Part shown: in pieces, positions 8,508 through 16,911 of the stretch | Layout of the letters: every line of letters starts with the position of its first letter | How positions within the stretch are numbered: the stretch's first letter is position 1 | Assembly (NCBI RefSeq): GCF_000153705.1 | Contig: NZ_DS022272.1 | Span: forward strand, 2,217,957 to 2,281,956 | Source: Fulvimarina pelagi HTCC2506 | Lineage (GTDB): Bacteria; Pseudomonadota; Alphaproteobacteria; Rhizobiales; Rhizobiaceae | Direction: 5' to 3' | Length of the DNA stretch: 64,000 nucleotides | Notes under the pieces: model-generated | Databases searched by the model: none | The model's input: only the letters and a program-made list of their open reading frames with translations | Told to the model about the DNA's origin: nothing | Made by a program: the position numbers and the translations under genes

Positions 8508-8758
8508 TTCGTTCGTCTCCGGTTTGGCAAAAGCGGACCACGCGGCAGGACCGTCACGACGGTCACCTGGCGGGGCGAGTGTTGAAAGAGCAGTCTGACC
8601 TTTTCGACCTGAACCGCGATCGCGCCGATTTCGGCTGCCGGTCGCGCGGTATCGGCGAGATGCTGCCTGACGGCCGAGACGTCGAGCCCATGCTCGCGCT
8701 CCAGATACCGAAGCACGGCATGATCGCTGACGCGCACATGGGTCCGCCGTCGCTTCAC
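8504..8758 (-). CDS. Small phage protein, unknown function
   Basis: The protein is 84 residues, basic, beginning MKRRRTHVRVSDHAVLRYLE. The phrase SDHAVLRYLEREHGLDVSAVR resembles a recurring small-protein family in alphaproteobacterial phages, but no function is known to me. It is coupled on both sides: its stop overlaps the methyltransferase start (GTGA) and its start overlaps the stop of the 87-residue gene. Confidence 0.7.
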   Translation of the reverse strand: MKRRRTHVRVSDHAVLRYLEREHGLDVSAVRQHLADTARPAAEIGAIAVQVEKVRLLFQHSPRQVTVVTVLPRGPLLPNRRRTK

Positions 8759-9018
8759 TGAGCCGCCGCCCTTTTAAGGAACGCAAGACCCTCTTCCGTC
8801 AGGGTCCAGATCTCGTCCTCGACTTCGAATCCTTCGAGGACGTCGTCGTGGAGATCGACATCATCGACATCGATGCGACGGATCAAGCCGGCGCGATCGA
8901 GCGCTTTGAGATGCGCGATCGGGAACTCGTCATCGACGTCGTCGATGGTGAAACGGTTCAAGGCAGCAGCTGCGGCTCGCAAATCCTGGCCCACATGCGA
9001 GAAAGTGTTGTTTGCCAT
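8755..9018 (-). CDS. Small acidic phage protein, unknown function
   Basis: The start at ATG 9018 gives 87 residues and overlaps the GemA stop by one base. The protein is rich in Asp and Glu (FTIDDVDDEFPI, DVDDVDLHDDV). The end, DEIWTLTEEGLAFLKRA, looks like the last helix of a small winged-helix domain. It may be a regulatory partner of GemA, but that is only suggested by position. Confidence 0.65.
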   Translation of the reverse strand: MANNTFSHVGQDLRAAAAALNRFTIDDVDDEFPIAHLKALDRAGLIRRIDVDDVDLHDDVLEGFEVEDEIWTLTEEGLAFLKRAAAQ

Positions 9019-9659
9019 CACCCGGCCCTCCGTGTCTGCATCGAACGCAGCCTGAGGCGCTTGCCGAAGGCGTTCATCACCCGCTGCCATTCGGCATTCG
9101 ACGGCGGCCGCTCCGGCGTTACGGTTCGCTTGAGGATCTCCGAGATTGCCGCCCAGAAGGCCGGCGTAATCATCTGGCCGGTGAGCTTTCGCCATTGCGC
9201 CTGGGCGATGTGATAGCCGTGCTGGCGCGCGACCTCGTAGGTACGCCGGGAGACCGTCCAGACGACGCCTTCGCGTTCGCACCAGGACTTCAGCGCTTCG
9301 ATGACAGCCTTGGCGTCGTCCGGATCGCGGATCCATTCGGTCCGCTCGATCCCGCACTGGCGCTTGGCGAAGGCGAGCAAGGCCGCATCGTCACGGTTGG
9401 CCACGGCGCCGAGATTCCATAGCGCGATCCAGAGCGCCTGCAGCTTCCGCGCATAGTCCCCTTCGAGGGGCTTTCGAAGGCCGTTCGAACCGGGTTTGAA
9501 GCCAGCGCGGCGCATGGCGCCCAGGACCCGGTCGCACTCCGCCGAGGTTAGGTCCTTCGCGCTCCGCTGCCCGGTCTCGCGCTGCAGGAGGTCGCGATAG
9601 GTATCGTCGTCGAGCCCAAGCTGCTTTTTGCCGACGTGGATAGCCGCGAGCGCACTCAT
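9018..9659 (-). CDS. gemA: Mu gp16/GemA-like regulatory protein (DUF1018)
   Basis: The protein is 213 residues, matching GemA of Mu-like phages, which alters host DNA supercoiling and gene expression early in infection. The diagnostic N-terminus reads AAIHVGKKQLGLDDDTYRDL, followed by RETGQRSAKDLTSAECDRVL, and a C-terminal region with WRKLTGQMITPAFWAAI. It overlaps the next gene by one base. Upstream, the normal early operon is broken by the plus-strand DUF4145-like insert. Confidence 0.88.
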   Translation of the reverse strand: MSALAAIHVGKKQLGLDDDTYRDLLQRETGQRSAKDLTSAECDRVLGAMRRAGFKPGSNGLRKPLEGDYARKLQALWIALWNLGAVANRDDAALLAFAKRQCGIERTEWIRDPDDAKAVIEALKSWCEREGVVWTVSRRTYEVARQHGYHIAQAQWRKLTGQMITPAFWAAISEILKRTVTPERPPSNAEWQRVMNAFGKRLRLRSMQTRRAG

Positions 9660-9748
9660 AGGCAGCTATCCAAAACAGTCGAAACTTTTCGTATGTTAGG
9701 GGTTCGCAGGCCGTAGAAGGAGCGACTTGTGGGTCTGGAGTAACGAGT

Positions 9749-10444
9749 TTGAGCGAACTGATTGCGGATTGCCCCCGCTGTAAAGCAACACGGGCAACAT
9801 TCGATGTAAGAGCGGATCACCACATACGAGTCGTGGATGGATGGTCGAGTGTCTTCGAGGCCTTCTGCATTTGCAGAGCATGTTTGAAAGGCACTATCTT
9901 CGTTTTGAAACAGAAAAGCACCAAATCCGCCCTGATCCTGGAGAAAGTGGGGATTGCGGGTCTGGTCGGGTCGGCAAAACGCGTTGTTTGAGTCGCAAGA
10001 TACATTCGTATTCGAGACATCTCTGCCGAAGATCCACGTCCTTACCTTGCGAAAAATATCGCGCGTGTATCCAAGGAAGGAGCGGCCTCGGTAGCGACTG
10101 ATTGCTGGACTGCGGCCGGCGCGATGCTCAGAACTGGGATAGATCTGGCTACTTTGGGTCTTCCGCCGGCGGAAGACATCGATAACGGGCCGATTGCTCC
10201 TCAGCGACGCTTGCGCCATCGTTGGTTCTTCGAGAGCGGAGGTTTGCCGAAAGATCCCAAGGATCTCTCCGCTTGTATTCAAGAAGCCGGGAATGACGGC
10301 GTACATCGAGCATATCTCGAGTAAAACGACACCGAAGATCTTCTCGATACTACCCGCGCACTCTTTGACCTCCTCTATACACAGCCGAAGCGCCCGCAGC
10401 TGGCAGCCCAAAGAAGGGCGCACATGCGGAAACCTCAGGAATAG
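9749..10444 (+). pseudogene. DUF4145-like gene interrupted by two in-frame stop codons
   Basis: One uninterrupted frame from a TTG at 9749 (preceded by GGAG) reads as a DUF4145 protein, broken only by TGA at 9989-9991 and TAA at 10322-10324. It begins with a zinc-ribbon (CPRC near residue 8 and CRAC near 43). It continues after the first stop with YIRIRDISAEDPRPYLAKNI and WTAAGAMLRTGIDLATLGL, and after the second with NDTEDLLDTTRALFDLLYTQ, the usual family ending. There are no frameshifts. It is more AT-rich than its neighbours and opposite in strand to the phage operon. Degeneration of a cargo gene is likeliest; stop-codon readthrough is a remote alternative. Confidence 0.72.
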
Positions 10445-10502
10445 CGGACCGCAAGAAATAGAGTAAAAGCTAGCCAGTTCGGGCTGTATGTTGTTCATTC
10501 TG

Positions 10503-10691
10503 CTATCCTTCTGGATCGCCGAGATCGGTCGCGCTGGGATCGACGGCACGCGGCGGATCGTAGGGGAGCACCTGCGCAACCCGGATCGGATACCCTGCGC
10601 ACTTCGACTCGCTCTCCAGCCAGTCGGCGACCTGTTGGGCGGAGGTCCCGGGCCCGACGCGCAGGACGGCGGTAATGACCATCTCCGTCAT
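10503..10691 (-). CDS. Very small phage protein, unknown function
   Basis: The protein is 62 residues from the ATG at 10691, overlapping the DUF3164 stop as ATGA. It begins MTEMVITAVLRVGPGTSAQQ, with a compact alpha/beta appearance. It is the last early gene before the inserted DUF4145-like sequence. The function is not recognised. Confidence 0.6.
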   Translation of the reverse strand: MTEMVITAVLRVGPGTSAQQVADWLESESKCAGYPIRVAQVLPYDPPRAVDPSATDLGDPEG

Positions 10692-11380
10692 GGCGTCACG
10701 ATCTCCTTTGCCTTGGCGAGGTCGATGGTGACGGCCTGCCATTCGCCGTCCGGCGCGTCTCTCTCGTAGAAGCGGACATACTCCTTCGACCCGACCACGC
10801 GGACGGCCTCGGTGATCGCCCGCATGGCCTCCTGCCAGAGCGGATCGTCGATACGCAGCCGCCGCAACCGGAAGAGCTCGGCGCGGTTCACCTGGCCTTC
10901 CTTGTCGACGTCGAAGGCCTTCTTCACGAACGCCTCGATCTCCGCCGATGAATCGGCCGTGAGCTTCGTCAGGTATTCGTCGACGAGCTTCTTTGCGGTT
11001 TGCAGCTGCGCGCCGAACTCGATGAGATCGGCCTGCTGGACCTGGACCTTCATCAGTCCGTCGAAGGTCATGAAGGTCGCATTGCCCTTCGCGCCGCCAC
11101 GCTTGGCGCCGTATTCCTGATCGAGGATCGCCTGGAACGCGCCGAGATCCTCCATCGTGTGGCCCTTGAAGCGCGCGATCTGGGCGGACAGCTCCCTGGC
11201 GAAGCCGATGATCTTCCGCACGGTCTCGTCTTCGAGCCGATCGTCCGGCCGCACCATGTCGAGGGGGACGAGATTGCCCTTGGAGTCCGGCAGATAGACC
11301 TTGCCGTTCACCTCCTGGGCGCCGGGCGGCAGGGGCTTGTCCTCGACCGCTTCCGGCCGTTCGAGAGTATCCGCGGCCAT
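10688..11380 (-). CDS. DUF3164 family phage protein
   Basis: The protein is 230 residues from ATG 11380. It clearly fits DUF3164, found in the early region of Mu-like phages. Recognisable stretches are LVPLDMVRPDDRLEDETVRK, an alanine/lysine-rich helical middle, the EYGAKRGGAKGNATFMTFDG strand region and the ending VGSKEYVRFYER. The biochemical role is unknown; some members were once mislabelled sulfate transporter fragments. Its first base is shared with the stop region of the next gene upstream. Confidence 0.85.
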   Translation of the reverse strand: MAADTLERPEAVEDKPLPPGAQEVNGKVYLPDSKGNLVPLDMVRPDDRLEDETVRKIIGFARELSAQIARFKGHTMEDLGAFQAILDQEYGAKRGGAKGNATFMTFDGLMKVQVQQADLIEFGAQLQTAKKLVDEYLTKLTADSSAEIEAFVKKAFDVDKEGQVNRAELFRLRRLRIDDPLWQEAMRAITEAVRVVGSKEYVRFYERDAPDGEWQAVTIDLAKAKEIVTP

Positions 11381-11769
11381 TATGCGAAGTCCTTTCGTGA
11401 GGTGTGGCGGGCGACCTTCGGCCGATCGCCATCGTCGAGCACGGCGTCGATCAGACCCGCGCAGGCGACGGTCTCGACGATCAGTGCCGCAAAATCCTCG
11501 ACGGTGAGGTCCCGCAGCGCCGCCTGGCATCGCAGCGTCTCCTTGGCGGCGGGCGCGATATCGCCCATCGCATCGCTCCAGGCGTGCTCTTCGAGCCGCT
11601 TTCGATGCTTCCGCCGCGTCTTCGCCTGGGTGAGAAGCGAATGCACCTGGTGTGTCGGCAGGGCTGTCCTGTCCGCGATCTGATGACAGGACAGACCGTT
11701 GAGATGCAGCGTCAGAACGGCTTCGGTCTGGCTTCGGAAGCCGGTGCAGGAGGAGGAGTGCGTGCGCAT
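11380..11769 (-). CDS. Phage helix-turn-helix protein
   Basis: The start is at ATG 11769 in a TGATG overlap with the preceding gene; a GTG at 11772 is an alternative. The protein is 129 residues. The N-terminal part (EAVLTLHLNGLSCHQIADRT, then HQVHSLLTQAKTRR) reads as a sigma-region-4-like helix-turn-helix, with an alpha-helical C-terminal half. A small early regulator is likely; the target is unknown. Confidence 0.65.
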   Translation of the reverse strand: MRTHSSSCTGFRSQTEAVLTLHLNGLSCHQIADRTALPTHQVHSLLTQAKTRRKHRKRLEEHAWSDAMGDIAPAAKETLRCQAALRDLTVEDFAALIVETVACAGLIDAVLDDGDRPKVARHTSRKDFA

Positions 11770-12134
11770 CACGGCCTCCGTCCGGCCGCGGCGCGCGCCG
11801 CGACCAGCTGGGTCATCGCCGCATCGATCGACCGTTGGAGGGTGACCCCATCGAGTCCACCGCGCGCAGCGAGGCGGCGCAGTTCGTTGATCTGCAGCTC
11901 GGCACGGCCGAGCCAGTCGGCCGTCGTCAGGGAGGGCCTCTCCTGGCGCTCCTGTTCTTCGAGAAGCTCTTGCATCGTGCCGACGCTCTTCGCCATCTCG
12001 CAGATGTCGGGCATGCCGAGCGTCAAGATGCCGTCGGCGACACCGTCCAGCTTTCGCTTGTGGCAGCGCATCAGCTCCAGGAGCGGCTGCTCCAGACGGG
12101 ATGGTTTCGCGGCGCGGGTCATCGTCTTAGTCAT
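11769..12134 (-). CDS. Helical phage protein, unknown function
   Basis: The protein is 121 residues from ATG 12134. The sequence is mostly charged helix, with LEQPLLELMRCHKRKLDGVA near the start and a GRAELQINELRRLAARGG helix. No family is recognised. It sits in the coupled early block between two DNA-binding-looking genes, overlapping the previous stop by 8 bp. Confidence 0.6.
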   Translation of the reverse strand: MTKTMTRAAKPSRLEQPLLELMRCHKRKLDGVADGILTLGMPDICEMAKSVGTMQELLEEQERQERPSLTTADWLGRAELQINELRRLAARGGLDGVTLQRSIDAAMTQLVAARAAAGRRP

Positions 12135-12537
12135 TGCTGTTTCCTTTGGTTTGGGCCGGTGTGTGACGGGAATGGGGGCAGCCACCGCGGCAGGCGTGGT
12201 AGAGCTGCGCGCGCATGGCGCTGGTGGAGCGGAAGGGCTCGACCTGTTCGGTCAGGCAGCGGTCGCGGCCGATCTGGCCGAGGATCGGACAGTCGACGAC
12301 GCTGCCCATGAGCGCGCCACGGACACGCTCCTCGATACCGGGCAGGTCGCCGCGATAGGTCTTCGAGATGATCTGACTGACGGTCGAAGACGCCCGGTCG
12401 ATCTTCTGCGCGGCCCCCTTGAGGCCGTGCATGTCGGCAAGGGTCGCAAGTTCCTCGACCCAGTCCGGGACCTCGCCCCATCGCTCGGCCGCCCTCGTGC
12501 GAAACGCATGCTCGTCGCGATGCTGAAGCCGGCTCAT
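12127..12537 (-). CDS. Phage helix-turn-helix protein with C-terminal Cys/His cluster
   Basis: The start at ATG 12537 overlaps the upstream stop as ATGA and gives 136 residues. The middle (LKGAAQKIDRASSTVSQIIS) is a plausible helix-turn-helix. A C-terminal stretch holds Cys and His residues (VDCPILGQIGRDRCL, then HACRGGCPHSRH) that could bind zinc. Proteins of this arrangement occur after MuB in alphaproteobacterial Mu-like phages. A transcriptional role is inferred. Confidence 0.65.
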   Translation of the reverse strand: MSRLQHRDEHAFRTRAAERWGEVPDWVEELATLADMHGLKGAAQKIDRASSTVSQIISKTYRGDLPGIEERVRGALMGSVVDCPILGQIGRDRCLTEQVEPFRSTSAMRAQLYHACRGGCPHSRHTPAQTKGNSND

Positions 12538-13160
12538 GAGCGCGCCTCCCGACTGTCGCCGATGCCGACCGTCGCCTTGGCGTTGGCGTCGTAGACGACG
12601 TTGGCGGTCAGAATCCGGGGTGCGCGCGGTCCAAGCTTCTTTGCGAGCTTCAGGCGTTTCGGCCCGCGGTGATGTGTGCGGCCGAGATCCTCGATCACGC
12701 CGGCGCGCTTCAGATAGGCGCAATAGGTGCGCAGGCTGGTGACTTTGATTTCATCGCCCGCGGCCGAGGCGTAGCCGGCGAGTTCGGGGATCGTGAACTC
12801 CTTGAGCATCCGCATCGTGCGCCAGATGCGCTGGTTCTGCCGCTCCGGCATCAACGTGCCGTCACGTGAGATCCGGGGAGCCTCGACGCTCTTTCGGACG
12901 ACTTCGAACAGGTGAGGATCGTTTCCATGACGCCCGGCCTCGGGCGCAGCTTTACCAACCCGCTTGACGAAGCCTGCCTTTTCCAGTCGCGCCACGTAGT
13001 TGTGGACGACGTTCGGCCGGTCGCCTGCGAAGAGGGCAACGTCCGTGATCGTCCAGGTGCCCTGTCCGTCGAGCAGTTGGACGATCATCCAGGTCCTCTG
13101 TTCGGATGGCGGCAGTTCGAAGATCGCCTTCACGCGGGTGTGCTTGGTGCCGGGGGTCAT
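12534..13160 (-). CDS. Phage winged-helix DNA-binding protein
   Basis: The protein is 208 residues from ATG 13160, in ATGA overlap with the MuB-like gene. Residues about 20-70 read as a winged helix (GTWTITDVALFAGDRPNVVH then NYVARLEKAGFVKRV). A second such unit lies about residues 120-160 (LKEFTIPELAGYASAAGDEI then TYCAYLKRAGVIEDL). Two tandem winged helices just after MuB suggest a replication or regulation accessory. The exact function is unknown. Confidence 0.7.
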   Translation of the reverse strand: MTPGTKHTRVKAIFELPPSEQRTWMIVQLLDGQGTWTITDVALFAGDRPNVVHNYVARLEKAGFVKRVGKAAPEAGRHGNDPHLFEVVRKSVEAPRISRDGTLMPERQNQRIWRTMRMLKEFTIPELAGYASAAGDEIKVTSLRTYCAYLKRAGVIEDLGRTHHRGPKRLKLAKKLGPRAPRILTANVVYDANAKATVGIGDSREARS

Positions 13161-13912
13161 GCGGCCCCCCAGGCGCGCGGCGCCGGAGCCTTGACCCCGA
13201 CGATCGCCTCGATGCCGCCGAAGATCTTCAGGTCGACCGTGTCGACGCCTTCGCCGGCAGCGCACTCTTCGGCCTTGGCCAGATTGACGACCAGGCGCCG
13301 TGTGTTGCCGCGGGTCTTCTCCAGCATGGCAGTCGCAAGGTCCGCGGAGATTCCGATCCCCGGGCAGACCGATTTCATCAGCTGCCGGAAGTCTTCCTCG
13401 TCGCAGGGGATTGCTGCGACCCAGTCGAGCATGCGGTTGTGGACGCGCTCGTGACCTTCGAGCTGCTTTGGGAGCGTCTCCTCGCCAATCAGGATGATCG
13501 GGGCGAGCGACTTGTCGTGCAGCTCCCGGATCACGTCGACGAAGCGCTTGTGTGCGACGTGATGCGCCTCGTCGATGATCAGAGGCCGCTGGCGATCCAT
13601 CGCGAGGAGCTCGACGGCCTCCTCGATCATGTCGGTCGCGGTTCCCCGCGGCTTGACCACCCCGATCTCGCGCAGGATGGAAATGAGCAGGCTGCGCGCG
13701 GTGGTCAGCTGGCCGCATTCCACATAGGCCGCCCGGTACTGGTTCGCGCCGAAGATCGCCGACTTCGTCTTGCCGAGACCGGAAGCACCATGAAAACATG
13801 CGAGCCCGGGCAGTCCGGCATGTCGGTCGACCACCTTCGATATGAGGGCCGAGAACAGCGCGACGTTCTTCAACGCTGCCGGCCTATTGACGTAGAGGCT
13901 GTCCGCCATCAT
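13157..13912 (-). CDS. MuB-like AAA ATPase (transposition target activator)
   Basis: The protein is 251 residues with FHGASGLGKTKSA (Walker A, about residues 42-54), RPLIIDEAHHV (Walker B, about 114-124) and the sensor-containing end typical of MuB/TniB-like ATPases. MuB captures target DNA, stimulates MuA and gives target immunity. Two ATGs lie in tandem at 13912 and 13909; an AAGGAG site stands 3 or 6 bases before them, so the second may be used. The gene follows MuA after 79 bp and is coupled to the winged-helix gene. Confidence 0.88.
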   Translation of the reverse strand: MMADSLYVNRPAALKNVALFSALISKVVDRHAGLPGLACFHGASGLGKTKSAIFGANQYRAAYVECGQLTTARSLLISILREIGVVKPRGTATDMIEEAVELLAMDRQRPLIIDEAHHVAHKRFVDVIRELHDKSLAPIILIGEETLPKQLEGHERVHNRMLDWVAAIPCDEEDFRQLMKSVCPGIGISADLATAMLEKTRGNTRRLVVNLAKAEECAAGEGVDTVDLKIFGGIEAIVGVKAPAPRAWGAA

Positions 13913-13956
13913 TCTCTCCTTGCTAAGCGGCGGTTTTCGAACCGCTCTTCTCTTCA

Positions 13957-13985
13957 GACCCGGCCCTCGTGCCGGGTCTTTTTTT
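13957..13985 (+). terminator. Rho-independent terminator facing against the phage early operon
   Basis: GACCCGGC, a six-base loop and GCCGGGTC are followed by seven T on the plus strand. A second hairpin (GCGGTT, TTCG, AACCGC at about 13928-13943) stands just before it. It lies in the gap between MuA and MuB but points against their transcription, so it would stop plus-strand transcription. On the minus strand it is only a hairpin. Confidence 0.7.
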
Positions 13986-13991
13986 CGCTCG

Positions 13992-16256
13992 CTACTGGGC
14001 GAGGTACTCGTCGCCGAAGGCCTCGTGGACCTTCTGCTGACCCTTGAATTCGCTGGTTGTCTCGTACCGGCCGAGCAGGATGGCATCCTGCGGATCGACG
14101 ACTTCGCCCGCCTCGATGCGGCGCCGGATCCCGACCATGCGGACGTATTTCGCCTTCGCGCTTTCAGGCAGCGCCCGGACGCTTGTCGGCAGATGAGCGA
14201 TCCGGTCGGCCTCGATCTCGGCTTCGCGGGCCCTCGTCCGCTCCTCCCCCTTGCCGAGGAGCGCCGCCTCTTCCGCAGCTTCCATTCGCTCGACGAGACG
14301 CCGCTGCGCCTCGACCAGCTTCGGATCGGAGGGACGCTTCGCCAGCCGGTTCGCCATCTCGTCGAAGGCGGCGCGTGCCGCTTCGATCTGCGGCGTCGAA
14401 TGGGTCTCGGACCGCTTCGGAAGCGCGACGACGTTTTCGGGAATGCGGGCCTCGCGGACGCCGAGAATGCGCTCGTGATAGGCGCCGCCCTTCTTGATCC
14501 GCCGGATCTCGGCCTTGATGGCGGCGGCGCCTTCGGCCGTGATCTCGTTCTGCATGGCTTTCAGGGCTCGCGCGGCAGCGGCCGGATCGACGCCCGAGAG
14601 TGCCGGACAGATTCCCACTCCGAGGAAGTCGTGGCCGTTCGGCGCAAAGGCGTAGACGAGGCCGAGATCGTCGGAATCCATTCGGGCAAGGATCGCGGTG
14701 CCCGGCAGGATCGACGGCGTCATGTAATAGCTTCCGTCGATCCGGATGCCGCGCGCCGTCACCGTGCGAAGACCGCCGCCGCTCGCCACGGTCATCAGAA
14801 GGACGTCGAGAGCACGCTCGTCGACGTGGCGAACCGGCCGCGTCGACCGCTGCGCGGCCTGATGAGGAGAGATCCCGAGGGTGCCGTGCGTCCGATGCTC
14901 CTGGGTCCGGACCCACCGGTCGATCTCGCCTTGCAGCTCGTCCCGCGTCAGTTCGACCGCGAACGCTTCCTGATCGGATGTACCAAGGCGCTCGGCGAAA
15001 CTCCTTCGGGCTTCGATCGCCGAGCGATCCGAAACATTGTGCCCGACGAAGCCGGGCAGCATCGTCGCGCAGTCGTGCTGGAAGGTTCTGATCGCCCGCT
15101 CGACATGGCCTTTCTGCTGCGGCGTGTACGCGGCCGACAGTTCGATCCCGATCCCGAGGGACTCGAAAAGTCGCTTGATTTCCTTCGCGACGAAATCGGA
15201 ACCGTTGTCCGTCTTCACGAGATCGGGGACGCCCCAGGCGAGAATGGCCTTGCGCATCATTAGGGCGACGGCCGAGGCGCGCGGCGTCTTGGAGACGTGC
15301 ATGATCTTGCGCCGCGTCGCGATGTCCTCGCACATGTAGATGTGGTTGCGACCGTCCTTGCAAAGCGCGTCGGTCGGCGAGGCGTCGATCTGCCAGAGCT
15401 GGTTCGGCTCGCGGATGTGAGAAAGCGCACCGGTCCCGCGCGGTGCCGCATGCGACCGGAACTTGTCCGGGTTCTGGACCCGCAGGAGGGTCACCCGCTC
15501 GGAGCTTCGAAGCCCTTTCAGATAGTGTTGGAACGTCCGGATTGGCGGGAGCGGAACGGTCTTTTCCGATCCTTTCGAGGCGACGATGAGGGTCCGACCA
15601 TATTCCGATTCGACGACGTCCCGGATGTGCTCGGCCGAGAAATGCAGATTGTCCGCAAGAAGGGCGAGGATCGTGATTCGGACGGCACCGCCGTTTGCGG
15701 TGTCGAGAACGCCTTTGCCCTTGCGGTTCGCGCCGCGATCGAACCCTTGGGTCGCTCCGCTGTCGCGCTTCTGTTTGCGCCAGCGTTCGAGGCTCCGGCC
15801 GGACAGCCGGCTGATTCGGTCGCGGACCCAGTCCTCGATCTGCAGCTCGCCACCGTTGAACCGTTGGACGAAGAGGTGGATGCTCGCCTGGTTGTTGAGC
15901 CGGCAGCTCTTCCGGAAGCGATCGAACGCGTTGACGATGGCAAGGCGCGCGTCCCGCTCTTCGCTGGCCCGCGCAGACAGGCTCGGGGCTCTCGTCGCTG
16001 TTTCCGCTTCGACGTGATTGCGATCGTCGACCTGACCGATCTGCAGATGCCGTCGCTTGTACGCGACGAGGGCGAGGGTCGGCAGCAGACGAAGGTGATA
16101 TTCCATGCCGCCGCCCCGCCCCGTGCGCCTGCGGGCGAAAGCCGGATGGTCGACCCAGTCCTCACGCTCGGCGAGCAGCTGGACGGCTCTCTCGGTCTGA
16201 GGCAGTTGCGGCAACGATTCGGCGGCGATCTCGCGTGCGGTCAGCCATTCCTTCAT
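13992..16256 (-). CDS. MuA-like DDE transposase
   Basis: The protein is 754 residues from ATG 16256, which overlaps the upstream stop as ATGA. It cuts and joins phage ends during integration and replicative transposition. N-terminal DNA-binding domains precede the RNase-H-like core with catalytic Asp in LWQIDASPTD (near 291), Asp in VKTDNGSDF (near 350) and Glu in QQKGHVERAIRTFQ (near 386). A beta-barrel follows, then a charged helical C-terminal region that should contact MuB. Length is larger than Mu's 663 residues. Its binding sites are probably the repeats at 19728-19905. Confidence 0.93.
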   Translation of the reverse strand: MKEWLTAREIAAESLPQLPQTERAVQLLAEREDWVDHPAFARRRTGRGGGMEYHLRLLPTLALVAYKRRHLQIGQVDDRNHVEAETATRAPSLSARASEERDARLAIVNAFDRFRKSCRLNNQASIHLFVQRFNGGELQIEDWVRDRISRLSGRSLERWRKQKRDSGATQGFDRGANRKGKGVLDTANGGAVRITILALLADNLHFSAEHIRDVVESEYGRTLIVASKGSEKTVPLPPIRTFQHYLKGLRSSERVTLLRVQNPDKFRSHAAPRGTGALSHIREPNQLWQIDASPTDALCKDGRNHIYMCEDIATRRKIMHVSKTPRASAVALMMRKAILAWGVPDLVKTDNGSDFVAKEIKRLFESLGIGIELSAAYTPQQKGHVERAIRTFQHDCATMLPGFVGHNVSDRSAIEARRSFAERLGTSDQEAFAVELTRDELQGEIDRWVRTQEHRTHGTLGISPHQAAQRSTRPVRHVDERALDVLLMTVASGGGLRTVTARGIRIDGSYYMTPSILPGTAILARMDSDDLGLVYAFAPNGHDFLGVGICPALSGVDPAAAARALKAMQNEITAEGAAAIKAEIRRIKKGGAYHERILGVREARIPENVVALPKRSETHSTPQIEAARAAFDEMANRLAKRPSDPKLVEAQRRLVERMEAAEEAALLGKGEERTRAREAEIEADRIAHLPTSVRALPESAKAKYVRMVGIRRRIEAGEVVDPQDAILLGRYETTSEFKGQQKVHEAFGDEYLAQ

Positions 16257-16444
16257 AGCCGCCCTCCGATCGCCGCTTTGCGGGTTGACCGAAGGACCGC
16301 TTCGTTCGCCTTCACCCATCGCAGGGTTTCGAGAGCCGCACGAAGATGCTCCTGCTGAAGGAGCTGCTGGTCTCGCGTGAAGGGAGATCGTCCGGCAACG
16401 ACATTCTGGACGGCGGCGATCTGCGAGGCGAGAGAAACCTTCAT
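16253..16444 (-). CDS. Small helical phage protein, unknown function
   Basis: The protein is 63 residues from ATG 16444, coupled at both ends by ATGA overlaps with the 155-residue gene and with MuA. It has a predicted helical hairpin (about residues 1-18, 22-45). Nothing identifies its function. Confidence 0.6.
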   Translation of the reverse strand: MKVSLASQIAAVQNVVAGRSPFTRDQQLLQQEHLRAALETLRWVKANEAVLRSTRKAAIGGRL

Positions 16445-16908
16445 GACCGCGCCCTGCGCTTTGCAGAGAGGGTGGCCCGCCGGGACTGCAACAGCTCGAT
16501 CTGGTTCTCGACCTGAACCTCCTCGATCAGATCGACATATCGAGCCTCCACCACGGCAAAGCCGAACATCGAAGGAATGAAGCCGAGCGCTTCGTAGCTC
16601 TTGGTCTCGCCGATCAGCGCCACGAATGCGTCCAGTGGGATTCTGTTGCCCTCCGCGGCCTCCGACGCCCACTTCTCGATCGTATCCTCCGAGACCGGGC
16701 GGCCGAGGCGTTCGGAAAGCGACACGGACAGCATCGCCCGGGTAATCCCGAAGTCCTCTCGAGCGTCCTGTGTCGCTCGGCTGACAATTCGGGCGATTTT
16801 CGACGAAAGGGGCCCCTTCCCGACGATCACTTCGTCGTAGCCGACGGCGACCGACTCGATGTCGGCGAAGAGGTCGCGGGTATGGAGATCACGCGGACGC
16901 CGGGCCAT
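16441..16908 (-). CDS. Early phage protein with helix-turn-helix-like region
   Basis: The protein is 155 residues, starting MARRPRDLHTRDLFADIESV. A segment ITRAMLSVSLSERLGRPVSE with EDTIEKWASEAAEGNRIPLD resembles an XRE-like helix-turn-helix with a following dimer helix. It lies between the ParB-like gene and a tiny gene before MuA. The role is probably DNA binding; I do not recognise a named family. Confidence 0.65.
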   Translation of the reverse strand: MARRPRDLHTRDLFADIESVAVGYDEVIVGKGPLSSKIARIVSRATQDAREDFGITRAMLSVSLSERLGRPVSEDTIEKWASEAAEGNRIPLDAFVALIGETKSYEALGFIPSMFGFAVVEARYVDLIEEVQVENQIELLQSRRATLSAKRRARS

Positions 16909-16911
16909 CGG

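Noticed and set aside
13920-16358. Two long plus-strand frames opposite MuA
   Set aside because: They are antisense shadows of the transposase, which has all catalytic residues in the other strand.
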